Shown here in pieces: positions 1-5,532 of a stretch of 7,452 nucleotides of DNA; the stretch's first letter is position 1, and each line of letters opens with the position of its first letter. The position numbers and the translations under genes were made by a program. The DNA is from an uncultured bacterium (GTDB taxonomy: Bacteria > Actinomycetota > Coriobacteriia > Coriobacteriales > Coriobacteriaceae). The notes beneath the pieces are model-generated. The model searched no databases and was not told the origin of the DNA. It saw only the letters and a program-made list of their open reading frames with translations. The stretch is from assembly GCA_905216075.1 (NCBI GenBank), contig CAJMSO010000084.1, positions 1 to 7,452 on the forward strand, given 5' to 3'.

Positions 1-2
1 CC

Positions 3-254
3 GCGAGCTTTACCGTAGCGGCCTCGAGCAGTGCAGGCGGCACCGGCACCGACGGTGGCACGGGTTCCAACGCAGGCAGCGCTGATAAGAACGGTAAGGG
101 CAACAAGGGCAAGAACTCGGGCGGAAAACTCGCCGACACGGGCGACGGCTCCGGCATTGCCGCCGGGCTCGCTGCCGCCGCCGTAGCGACAACGGTCGCC
201 GGCGCGGCAATGCTTGCCAACGACCGCGAAAACGCTGGGGACGGTAGCGAATAG
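3..254 (+). CDS. C-terminal end of a sortase-anchored cell-surface protein (partial, 5' end outside window)
   Basis: Only the last 83 codons are in the window; reading frame 3 is open from the left edge to the TAG at 252-254. The protein part begins with a Gly/Ser/Thr/Asn-rich and then Lys/Gly/Asn-rich low-complexity stretch, typical of a wall-spanning linker. Next comes LADTGD (LADTG at 129-143), then about 22 small hydrophobic residues rich in Ala/Gly/Val, and a short tail. This order of motif, hydrophobic span and tail is the cell-wall sorting signal; LAxTG is the form recognised by class E sortases of high-GC Gram-positives. A sortase would cut between T and G and link the protein to peptidoglycan. 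The tail is odd: it has one Arg and several acidic residues, not the usual cluster of Arg/Lys. The outer domains, and so the function (adhesin, enzyme, pilin), cannot be known from this window. A terminator follows at 288-322. Confidence 0.85.
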   Translation, partial: ASFTVAASSSAGGTGTDGGTGSNAGSADKNGKGNKGKNSGGKLADTGDGSGIAAGLAAAAVATTVAGAAMLANDRENAGDGSE

Positions 255-287
255 ACAAGCCGGCTTTCAGACGCATCGGCTCAATCA

Positions 288-322
288 GGGGCGCAGGACA
301 CCGTTCTGTGCCCCCGATTTTT
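288..322 (+). terminator. Rho-independent terminator of the surface-protein gene
   Basis: A 9-bp stem (288-296 with 306-314, one G-U pair, four G-C pairs at the base) encloses a 9-nt loop and is followed by CG A and then TTTTT at 318-322. It lies 34 nt past the stop of the surface-protein gene and also separates it from the convergent gene ending at 348. Read from the minus strand the hairpin has no proper T-run, so it should act mainly on plus-strand transcripts. Confidence 0.8.
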
Positions 323-347
323 ACCTTGGCCCGAACGCCGCCATGGG

Positions 348-617
348 CTACATCACCATGTTCAGCGCGTTAACAAACTCCTGGGCCTTCGCACGACTGC
401 TCAGACTAAAGACGCAAGCGGTTAACAGTCGATTGCGCAGGAAAACGTCGCGACCCTTGATCCTGTTAACGCCCGTGATGTCCTTAAGGTAGACAATCTC
501 GATATGCTTGCCGCCGAAAGTACCCTTCTTGAGCACCTCGATGCGGTTAGGGTAGATCTTGACGTCTTTAAACCTGCCCGAACCTTTGTCCTGGAACAGC
601 AAGGTGTTGTTGTCCAT
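348..617 (-). CDS. Small PH-like domain hypothetical protein (89 aa)
   Basis: This gene encodes an 89-aa soluble protein with no signal peptide or membrane segment. It alternates short beta-strand-like stretches (TLLFQDKG, RFKDVKIYPNRIEVL, HIEIVYLKDITGV) with a C-terminal helix-like segment (SRAKAQEFVNAL). That layout of several strands plus one closing helix, with the 'I.vy.kdI.gv' turn, resembles short bacterial PH/GRAM-like domains that sense lipids or mediate protein contacts; this is inferred from the pattern and no homolog was searched. A longer version starting at GTG 662 is open, but the ATG at 615-617 is preferred. It has GGGAG about 9 nt upstream, and a TAAAAT -10 box (663-668) would put the transcript start downstream of the GTG. 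The gene is convergent with the surface-protein gene and divergent from the nuclease gene, so it is probably monocistronic. Confidence 0.7.
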   Translation of the reverse strand: MDNNTLLFQDKGSGRFKDVKIYPNRIEVLKKGTFGGKHIEIVYLKDITGVNRIKGRDVFLRNRLLTACVFSLSSRAKAQEFVNALNMVM

Positions 618-662
618 GCGTGTCACTCCCATGGGGTTCGCCAAAACTGCCTCTATGGTCAC

Positions 663-668
663 ATTTTA
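663..668 (-). promoter_or_regulatory. Candidate -10 box for the PH-like gene
   Basis: On the minus strand the hexamer is TAAAAT, one base from consensus, with only a weak TTCGTG-like -35 about 18 bp upstream. Initiation about 7 nt downstream gives a leader of roughly 40 nt before the ATG at 617. This supports the shorter start of that gene. Confidence 0.4.
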
Positions 669-706
669 GTCACTTCGGGAATCCTGCACGAAGGCGCTAG
701 GCGACA

Positions 707-736
707 TTGAAATTCGAGTCCGCGCGAGGCTTTAAA
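707..736 (+). promoter_or_regulatory. Candidate promoter for the DUF1016 nuclease gene
   Basis: TTGAAA (707-712) and TTTAAA (731-736) are spaced by 18 bp in a locally AT-rich stretch of the 168-bp divergent intergenic region. TAAACT overlaps the second box as an alternative. The leader would be about 40 nt. The match is moderate only. Confidence 0.3.
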
Positions 737-785
737 CTAAATGCGATAACGATGCATTCCACAAGAGGAAAGTGGGGCGACAGTG

Positions 786-1835
786 ATGGGCGAACTGGTA
801 AACCGTGGAGAATCGGCAATCGTGCCAGAAGTTTTTTACAAGCAGGTTTCCTCGATTCTCAACGCCGCTCGCGAAAAGGCCTATACCGCCGTTAACTTTG
901 CGATGGTTGAGGCGTATTGGGAGATCGGCAAGAGCATTGTTGATGAGCAGGGCGGAGAGGAGCGCGCCAAGTATGGAGAGGCGCTGCTCAAGGCCCTCGC
1001 AATCAGACTTACCAAGGATTTTGGTAAAGGTTTTGAAGCAAGAGAGCTGCGTAAAATGCGTCAGTTCTATCTTGCATTTCCAATTCGGGACTCACTGCGT
1101 CCCGAATTGAGTTGGACACATTATCGCAGGTTAATACGCATTCCCGACCCTGATGCTCGCACCTGGTACATGAACGAATGCGCCGATTCTCGCTGGAGCA
1201 CGCGTCAGCTCGAGCGCCAGATCAACACCATGTTCCGCGAGCGCCTGCTTGCCAGCAAGGACAAGGAGGCCGTCACCCAGGAAATCCAAGAGAGCGCCCC
1301 GGCTCGTCGCCCCGAGGATATCATCCGTGACCCATATGTACTGGAGTTTTTAGGTTTCTCGGACGATACCGCGTTTCGCGAGAGCGATCTAGAGCAGGCG
1401 CTCATCACGCATCTTCAGAAGTTCCTGCTGGAGCTTGGCCGTGGTTTCGCTTTTGAGGCACGCCAAAAGCGTATCACGTTCGATGGGCGCCACTTCTATA
1501 TTGACCTTGTGTTTTACAACTATCTGATGCGCTGCTTCGTGCTCATCGACCTTAAGACCGATGACCTTACGCATCAGGACCTGGGCCAGATGCAAATGTA
1601 TGTGAACTACTACACGCGCGAGCTCATGAACGAAGGCGACAATCCGCCCATAGGCATCGTGCTCTGCGCGGACAAAAGCGATTCGATTGTCGAGTACACG
1701 CTGCCCGAAGACAACGACCAAGTGTTTACCGCCAAATACCTGCCGTATCTTCCAAGCAAGGAAGAGCTGGCGCGCGAGCTGAGTGCCGAGTACCGCGCCA
1801 TCAACGAAGCGACTAATGGCGAAACGCAAGGGTAG
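786..1835 (+). CDS. DUF1016/YhcG-family PDDEXK nuclease
   Basis: This gene encodes a predicted metal-dependent DNA nuclease of the DUF1016 (YhcG) family, of near-normal full length at 349 aa. Numbering here counts from the GTG at 783, one codon upstream. Residues ~15-170 form the helical DUF1016 N-terminal domain, including the FGKGFEARELRKMRQFY and LSWTHYRRLIRI signatures. Residues ~185-345 form the PDDEXK nuclease core: a helix with acidic residues (ESDLEQALITHL), then HFYIDLVFYN with D241, then FVLIDLK with D256 and K258 as the D-x-K catalytic pair, then the family-typical THQDLGQMQMYVNYY. The usual active-site residues therefore look intact. GTG (783) and ATG (786) are adjacent starts; AGAGGAAAG at 764-772 and GGGG at 774-777 are the possible ribosome binding sites. 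Members are scattered accessory genes, often near restriction-modification or other defence genes, but no partner is visible here. The first third looks less GC-rich than its neighbours, consistent with transfer. The gene abuts an ADP-ribosylglycohydrolase remnant. Confidence 0.9.
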   Translation: MGELVNRGESAIVPEVFYKQVSSILNAAREKAYTAVNFAMVEAYWEIGKSIVDEQGGEERAKYGEALLKALAIRLTKDFGKGFEARELRKMRQFYLAFPIRDSLRPELSWTHYRRLIRIPDPDARTWYMNECADSRWSTRQLERQINTMFRERLLASKDKEAVTQEIQESAPARRPEDIIRDPYVLEFLGFSDDTAFRESDLEQALITHLQKFLLELGRGFAFEARQKRITFDGRHFYIDLVFYNYLMRCFVLIDLKTDDLTHQDLGQMQMYVNYYTRELMNEGDNPPIGIVLCADKSDSIVEYTLPEDNDQVFTAKYLPYLPSKEELARELSAEYRAINEATNGETQG

Positions 1836-1841
1836 CAATGA

Positions 1842-2024
1842 GGCTCCGGCGAGCGCGACAACGGCAACGGCTCACTCATGCGCATCGCTCCCTTGGCGTT
1901 CACCGATACCACGACGGCTGTCGCAGGCGCCCTTGCCGGCACGGCCTACGGTATCGACGCCATTCCACGGGAGTGGATAGACACCCTGCGCGGTAAAGAA
2001 TTGATTGAGAGCTGCCTGTTTTAG
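1842..2024 (+). pseudogene. ADP-ribosylglycohydrolase (DraG-like) remnant, N-terminal and internal deletion
   Basis: Frame 3 is open from just after a TGA at 1839-1841 to the TAG at 2022-2024 and reads as two separate pieces of an ADP-ribosylglycohydrolase joined in frame. The first piece contains DNGNGSLMRIAPLAF (1857-1901), the family's central GNGSLMR motif. The second contains DTTTAVAGALAGTAYG, then a run matching the family C-terminus (AIPREWIDTLRGKELIESC). In intact members these lie about a hundred or more residues apart, and the second piece is normally preceded by a GDDTDT metal-binding motif. Here the paired Asp residues are gone, and the fusion falls near 1899-1910. There is no usable start codon or upstream domain, so no active enzyme is expected. 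Intact relatives remove ADP-ribose from proteins or small molecules. The remnant starts 6 nt after the nuclease stop, suggesting that the nuclease gene replaced the 5' part. Identification rests on motif recognition. Confidence 0.8.
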
Positions 2025-2092
2025 GACGCCATTCAAGAAATAAGGTAGGGGGCATCATAGAGAGGAAGATCGCAAATATCGATGAGTTCCAA

Positions 2093-2278
2093 ATGGACGA
2101 AAACGAAACCCCGATACCCCCAACAAGACTGAGGGAGGAAGAAAACCTTTACGTCCTCCCCGACGGGCGTTACCTCCCCTGCGGGGTCTACCGGAGCGAA
2201 GATGGCGGCTCACTCATTTATGAGCCATCCGGGCCCAGCTTCTTCGGGGAGATGTTTGCTCAATTCAAAGAGTGCTAG
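2093..2278 (+). CDS. Hypothetical 61-aa acidic protein
   Basis: I do not recognise a family. The product is acidic and proline-containing at its N-terminus (many Glu/Asp, IPPTR), with a central NLYVLPDGRYLPCGVYRSED stretch that looks like one compact beta-rich unit, and it ends FKEC. There is no signal peptide or membrane span. The start is uncertain. ATG 2093 is the first standard start in frame and has no good ribosome binding site. A strong AGAGGAAG at 2061-2068 sits too far upstream. The frame stays open upstream to about 2009 without an ATG, GTG or TTG. An ATG at 2082 is better placed but gives only 16 codons in another frame. The gene could therefore be a 5'-damaged remnant. The regular amino acid composition and the aromatic/Gly pattern argue that it is, or was, a real coding sequence. 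It lies just after the glycohydrolase remnant. Confidence 0.5.
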   Translation: MDENETPIPPTRLREEENLYVLPDGRYLPCGVYRSEDGGSLIYEPSGPSFFGEMFAQFKEC

Positions 2279-2780
2279 AGGTTTGATTGCCCGTTAGATC
2301 GACACTGTTCCGAACCATGGGATGGGCAGGATGTCTCCCACCGCGGCCTGTGAGGTAAAATCTTGACTGCCGCGGAATCCGCCTGCGGGCAACGCTCCGA
2401 TCTCCGATTGGGGTGAAGCCTATGAACTTGTTTCTTGAAATCCTGCGTCTCTCGATGTATGTGACCGGCATTGCCCGGAACCTCTACGCGATCTGGCGGG
2501 AATATAAGCAGTAACGGATAGCGAAGGGAGTCATAGAAAAGGACCGGTTGCAGCCGGCCCTAGACGATAATACCTGCGTTGCCCGCGTCTCCGAAGTTTA
2601 AGCGCTGAGGAGCGGGTTCCGCGGCACAACCTGATTCTACCCAGTGGAAAGGCTCTTTTACAGCTGTTCCACCGATTATTTACATCTGGCACCCTCAAAC
2701 AATCAGACGACAGTCCGCACTCCTGCGAGCTGCCCCGTTCCTCTAGCTATCGCATCGCAGCGCCAACCGGCTGCGCTTCC
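2279..2780. other. 502-bp gene-poor stretch, probably decayed
   Basis: No long ORF with coding character is present on either strand. The stretch holds a 30-codon ORF with a good ribosome binding site (2422-2514, listed separately) and several short GC hairpins without T-runs: around 2362-2386, 2541-2560, and CGCAGC/GCTGCG at 2756-2761 with 2770-2775. The last lies 5 nt past the stop of the minus-strand zinc-ribbon gene and could stabilise its mRNA end, but it is not a canonical terminator. Nothing else recognisable was seen. Confidence 0.5.
2422..2514 (+). CDS. Possible 30-aa hydrophobic microprotein
   Basis: An ATG at 2422 preceded by GGGGTGA (2410-2416, 5-nt spacing) opens 30 codons to TAA at 2512-2514. 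The product starts MNLFLEILRLSMYV, continues as a mostly hydrophobic helix with isolated Glu and Arg, and ends in a polar, charged tail (IWREYKQ). This hydrophobic-helix-plus-charged-tail layout is shared by many small membrane-associated peptides and type I toxins. It is also what a short piece of decayed gene can give by chance. A TAAAAT at 2355-2360 could serve as a -10 box about 60 nt upstream. No antisense RNA partner was identified. Function is unknown; the ribosome binding site and composition are the only support. Confidence 0.35.
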   Translation: MNLFLEILRLSMYVTGIARNLYAIWREYKQ

Positions 2781-4118
2781 CTACTTCCCAAATAGCGCAC
2801 CCAGCAGACCGCGGCGTTTGGGCTTTTCTTCTCGGTAGGAACCCTCGGCCACCGCTGCCACCTGACGCGGTTGCTCGCCACCTCCACGACGCACAATCTG
2901 GTACAGGAACGGCGACTTGACGTATTTGACCTCGATGGGCGTGGCGTGCACGGTGCTTTCTCCGGACAGATGCAGGCTCGGGTTGAGCGACGCCACCACA
3001 TGCGTCTCACGCTTGTCGCTAAACACTACCGCAGCCGCACGACCCGTCTGGCCGTTTACGGCAATGCGCACCTGCTCGCCATCGCGGCTGTCCGTCGCTG
3101 GGCGATCGACAAAGTAGACCGGTACCATCACCAGGCCGTCTTTATGCTTGCGAGCCTTGCGCGCCCAGGTGCGGATGCTCTTTTTATTGAGCCCCAGTAC
3201 AGCCTCGGCGTCGTTGCCCGCAACGTCGAGCGCCAACTTATCAATGACCACCTGGTCCTTGGTAGACGCATCGACTGAGACAACGCGAAAGTCACCTTCC
3301 TGCATGGCGGGATCGAACGGACCGACCTTGGCAAAGTCCCACGGCTCCAAAATGCCCATGAGGCGAACGTCCAGGTAGTTTGCCCTGGGGTATGCCCAGT
3401 CGAGCACCTCGTAGTACACCAAGGCCTCCTTGCTCAGGCCCTTGCCCGGGAAGCTCGCCATCATGCGCAAGTCCGCCAGCGCCATGGGGAAATAGAAGAG
3501 CATCATGTCGTTTTGGATCGCGTCTTCCACGTCGTGCCCGGCAAAGGCATCCGGATACTGGCGCACCAGCTGCAGCGCGTTGGCACGTGCCTGCTGCGGC
3601 GAGATTTCGCAGGGAATACCCTGCTCGGGCACATACTCCGCACCAACGCCCATGGTCAGGCGCTTGCTAAACGTCCCCGGCTTGAGCAGGTCCGCAATGC
3701 CGATCTTATTGCCGCAGGACGGGCACTCAAACACACGCTGCGTTGACTCGCCCTCAAAGGACGCTCCGCAGAAGGGGCAAGGAATGCTCACATGCGTGGC
3801 CTCTTGGAACTCCTGCGCCGTGCCGCGATCCTCCCACAGCAGATGTTCCAGGACCGACTGATTGCGCCAGTGCGCATTGAAGAAATACCAGTCCGGGTCC
3901 TGCGGGCGCTCGAGTTGCGACACATGCGTGAGTTTGAGCAGTCCATCCACCACCGTCAACGGCGTATGGCGAATACCCAAAGCGCTCTTGGGCTCTCCGG
4001 CGTCCGCCTGCCACGGAACCACCGTGCCGCAATAGGCGCACTCAAAGCTGCGCTTAGCCTGGTGCGAGTACATAGGGCCGCCGCAGTTTTGACATTTTAT
4101 GGCAAACATCTCGTCCAT
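2781..4118 (-). CDS. Double zinc-ribbon cytoplasmic protein (445 aa)
   Basis: This soluble protein has two zinc ribbons of identical spacing: C9-x2-C12-x14-C27-x2-C30 and C114-x2-C117-x14-C132-x2-C135, each in the C-x-x-C-G style of TFIIB-type ribbons. A Trp-rich segment (PDWYFFNAHWRNQSVLEHLLW, about 75-95) separates them. The middle (about 180-290) has helical character. The C-terminal half has a VPVYFVD ... VRIAVNGQTGRAA stretch seen in other uncharacterised bacterial ribbon proteins, and the tail is basic with Gly/Leu (RRGLLGALFGK). No signal peptide or membrane segment is evident. The role is unknown; such ribbons bind nucleic acid or scaffold complexes. Although the frame is open from 4169, the start is set at ATG 4116-4118 because AAAGGAGG (4127-4134) lies 8 nt upstream. 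The gene is divergent from the metal-transporter gene, with three inverted repeats between, and it has no clear terminator. Confidence 0.85.
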   Translation of the reverse strand: MDEMFAIKCQNCGGPMYSHQAKRSFECAYCGTVVPWQADAGEPKSALGIRHTPLTVVDGLLKLTHVSQLERPQDPDWYFFNAHWRNQSVLEHLLWEDRGTAQEFQEATHVSIPCPFCGASFEGESTQRVFECPSCGNKIGIADLLKPGTFSKRLTMGVGAEYVPEQGIPCEISPQQARANALQLVRQYPDAFAGHDVEDAIQNDMMLFYFPMALADLRMMASFPGKGLSKEALVYYEVLDWAYPRANYLDVRLMGILEPWDFAKVGPFDPAMQEGDFRVVSVDASTKDQVVIDKLALDVAGNDAEAVLGLNKKSIRTWARKARKHKDGLVMVPVYFVDRPATDSRDGEQVRIAVNGQTGRAAAVVFSDKRETHVVASLNPSLHLSGESTVHATPIEVKYVKSPFLYQIVRRGGGEQPRQVAAVAEGSYREEKPKRRGLLGALFGK

Positions 4119-4126
4119 GGAAACGT

Positions 4127-4134
4127 CCTCCTTT
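4127..4134 (-). promoter_or_regulatory. Ribosome binding site deciding the start of the zinc-ribbon gene
   Basis: On the minus strand this reads AAAGGAGG, a near-perfect anti-SD match, 8 nt before the ATG at 4118. It excludes the longer ORF beginning at 4169. Confidence 0.85.
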
Positions 4135-4146
4135 GCACAGGGGCTG

Positions 4147-4165
4147 TCGACATTAAGTATGTCGA
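4147..4165. promoter_or_regulatory. 19-bp inverted repeat, candidate operator
   Basis: TCGACAT and ATGTCGA (7-bp perfect arms) flank the 5-nt spacer TAAGT. The repeat lies 29 bp upstream of the zinc-ribbon start codon, where the core promoter of that gene would be expected. The size and symmetry suit a dimeric repressor. No regulator is encoded in the window. Confidence 0.4.
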
Positions 4166-4273
4166 GCAAGCAGGCACATGCCCATACCCATGTGGCCCAA
4201 AATGGAGCACCCGGTCGGACAAGAAGGGCCGCTCGTTAGCTCCAGCAGACCATTACTGCATTTTCTGAGCATC

Positions 4274-4303
4274 GGCGCACGGTGCGCCCATGCGAGCTAC
4301 ACT
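4274..4303 (+). promoter_or_regulatory. Candidate promoter with palindromic operator for the metal-efflux gene
   Basis: GGCGCAC and GTGCGCC (4274-4280 and 4282-4288) form a 15-bp near-perfect palindrome around one central G. A TACACT -10-like hexamer lies at 4298-4303, about 34 bp before the start codon. The palindrome covers the place where the -35 box would be, and no good -35 is visible there. This suggests repressor- or activator-controlled initiation, but it is an inference from position only. Confidence 0.4.
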
Positions 4304-4336
4304 ATCCCCTTAAACGAGGATGCGAGGAGATACGCC

Positions 4337-5518
4337 ATGCTATTTGTAAATCGGCTGGTACATACGCTTGTTCCCGGCAGTGTGGACGAGCCGGTCGATA
4401 CGACTTGCCGCACCAACGCTGGCTTTGCCGCAAGTCTCATCTGCATTGGCCTCAACATTACCCTGTGCCTAGCCAAGGGCATCGCGGGTCTGCTCGCCGG
4501 CTCCGTCTCGCTTATCGCCGACGCCTTCAACAACCTCTCCGATGCGTCGAGCAACATTGTGAGCCTGCTCGGATTCCGCCTTGCCAGTCGCCCGGCCGAC
4601 GAAGGTCACCCCTATGGCCACGGCCGCTACGAATACCTCGCCGGCCTGTTTGTCGCCGTCCTCGTTTGTGCCGTCGGCATCAACCTGGCGCTCGAGTCCG
4701 TTACCAAGATCATCAAGCCCTCCCCCACCGCTTACACGCTCGTTTCCCTTGCGGCACTGGCTACATCCATGCTCGTTAAGCTCTGGATGGCCGCGTTCAA
4801 CCGCACGCTGGGGAATCGCATCGACTCGGAGACGCTCATCGCCACGGCGCAGGACTCCAAAAACGACGTCATCACCTCGGGCTCGGTCTTGGTGGCGGCG
4901 CTTATTTCGCAGACGACCGGCTTTGACCTCGATGGCTGGGCGGGCCTGGGCGTGGGCATCTTCATCTGCATCAGCGGCCTGGGCCTGGTGCGCGACGCCA
5001 TCAGCCCACTGCTGGGACAAGCGCCCGACCCCAAGCTCGTCCAGGAAATCCGCGACAGGATCATGTCGTACCCCCAGGTTCTGGGCACGCACGACCTCAT
5101 GGTGCACGACTACGGCCCCGGCCGTCAGTTTGCCAGCGCACACGTTGAAATGCCCGGCGAGGGCGATGCCTTTGAGCACCACGAGATTCTGGACACCATC
5201 GAACACGACATCAAACGCCAGATGGGCATTGGCATTACGCTGCACTGCGACCCCATTGCAACAACCGGTGACGACCTGCGCGGCTGGGTAAAGCGCGGCG
5301 TAGCGCAGATCGACCCCGCGCTTTCCATCCACGACCTGCACGAGCACGACGGCTTTGTTTCGTTTGACCTGGTGCGTCCCGACGGCTTTGACATATCCGA
5401 CGAGGAGCTGCTGGAGCTCGTCACGCGCATCGTGCACGAGCGCCGGCCCGATGCATCATGCGTCGTCACGTTTGATTCGGGCTTTAGCTCGCCCGACCGT
5501 CCGGCAGAGCAGCTGTAG
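4337..5518 (+). CDS. Cation diffusion facilitator transporter, probably Mn2+/Fe2+ efflux, with tandem C-terminal domains
   Basis: This CDF-family proton-coupled divalent-metal exporter of the plasma membrane has 393 aa. About six membrane segments lie between residues 28 and 218, with the family-typical HPYGHGRYEY loop at 91-100. The transport-site residues are N65 and D69 in TM2 (NxxxD) and D173 and D177 in TM5 (DxxxD). Zn-CDFs usually have His in this site, whereas an N/D-D-D-D set is found in manganese exporters of the MntE type, so Mn2+ (or Fe2+) is the likely substrate. After the membrane part come two cytoplasmic domains: 230-308, and a second, similar one at 315-385. Each begins with an HDLxxHD motif (252-258 and 332-338). 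A single-domain CDF is about 300 aa, so the extra ~80 residues are the second copy. The start is ATG 4337 with GAGGAG 7 nt upstream; the open frame back to 4178 is not used. It ends 12 nt from a convergent stop codon. Confidence 0.9.
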   Translation: MLFVNRLVHTLVPGSVDEPVDTTCRTNAGFAASLICIGLNITLCLAKGIAGLLAGSVSLIADAFNNLSDASSNIVSLLGFRLASRPADEGHPYGHGRYEYLAGLFVAVLVCAVGINLALESVTKIIKPSPTAYTLVSLAALATSMLVKLWMAAFNRTLGNRIDSETLIATAQDSKNDVITSGSVLVAALISQTTGFDLDGWAGLGVGIFICISGLGLVRDAISPLLGQAPDPKLVQEIRDRIMSYPQVLGTHDLMVHDYGPGRQFASAHVEMPGEGDAFEHHEILDTIEHDIKRQMGIGITLHCDPIATTGDDLRGWVKRGVAQIDPALSIHDLHEHDGFVSFDLVRPDGFDISDEELLELVTRIVHERRPDASCVVTFDSGFSSPDRPAEQL

Positions 5519-5532
5519 CCCGCTTAACAGCT
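5511..5532. repeat. Inverted repeat spanning two convergent stop codons
   Basis: AGCTGT (5511-5516) and ACAGCT (5527-5532) enclose a 10-nt loop. The repeat takes in the last codons of the CDF gene and part of the stop codon of the membrane-protein gene. It could form a hairpin in both transcripts, but neither side has a T-run, so calling it a bidirectional terminator is not justified. Confidence 0.35.

Noticed and set aside
618..662. 15-codon N-terminal extension of the PH-like protein from GTG
   Set aside because: No SD, and the likely -10 box overlaps the GTG. ATG 617 has GGGAG upstream.
1389..1838. 149-codon minus-strand ORF opposite the nuclease
   Set aside because: It is antisense to the PDDEXK core, with no recognisable domain and no ribosome binding site of note.
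2265..2471. 68-codon minus-strand ORF across the gene-poor stretch
   Set aside because: Arg-rich composition typical of a shadow frame and no ribosome binding site.
2756..2775. CGCAGC/GCTGCG hairpin as terminator of the zinc-ribbon gene
   Set aside because: Only a 6-bp stem, and no T-run follows it on the minus strand.
4195..4240. GGCCC ... GGGCC pairing as a riboswitch stem
   Set aside because: The arms are far apart with no conserved inner structure, and the pairing lies upstream of the likely transcription start of the exporter gene.
4178..4336. N-terminal extension of the CDF protein
   Set aside because: The extra 53 residues are not family-like, run through the candidate promoter/palindrome, and lack an SD, while ATG 4337 has GAGGAG at correct spacing.
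4469..5437. 322-codon ORF on the minus strand opposite the cation exporter
   Set aside because: It lies wholly antisense to a clearly recognisable CDF gene, has no family-like motifs, and is a common effect of GC-rich third positions.
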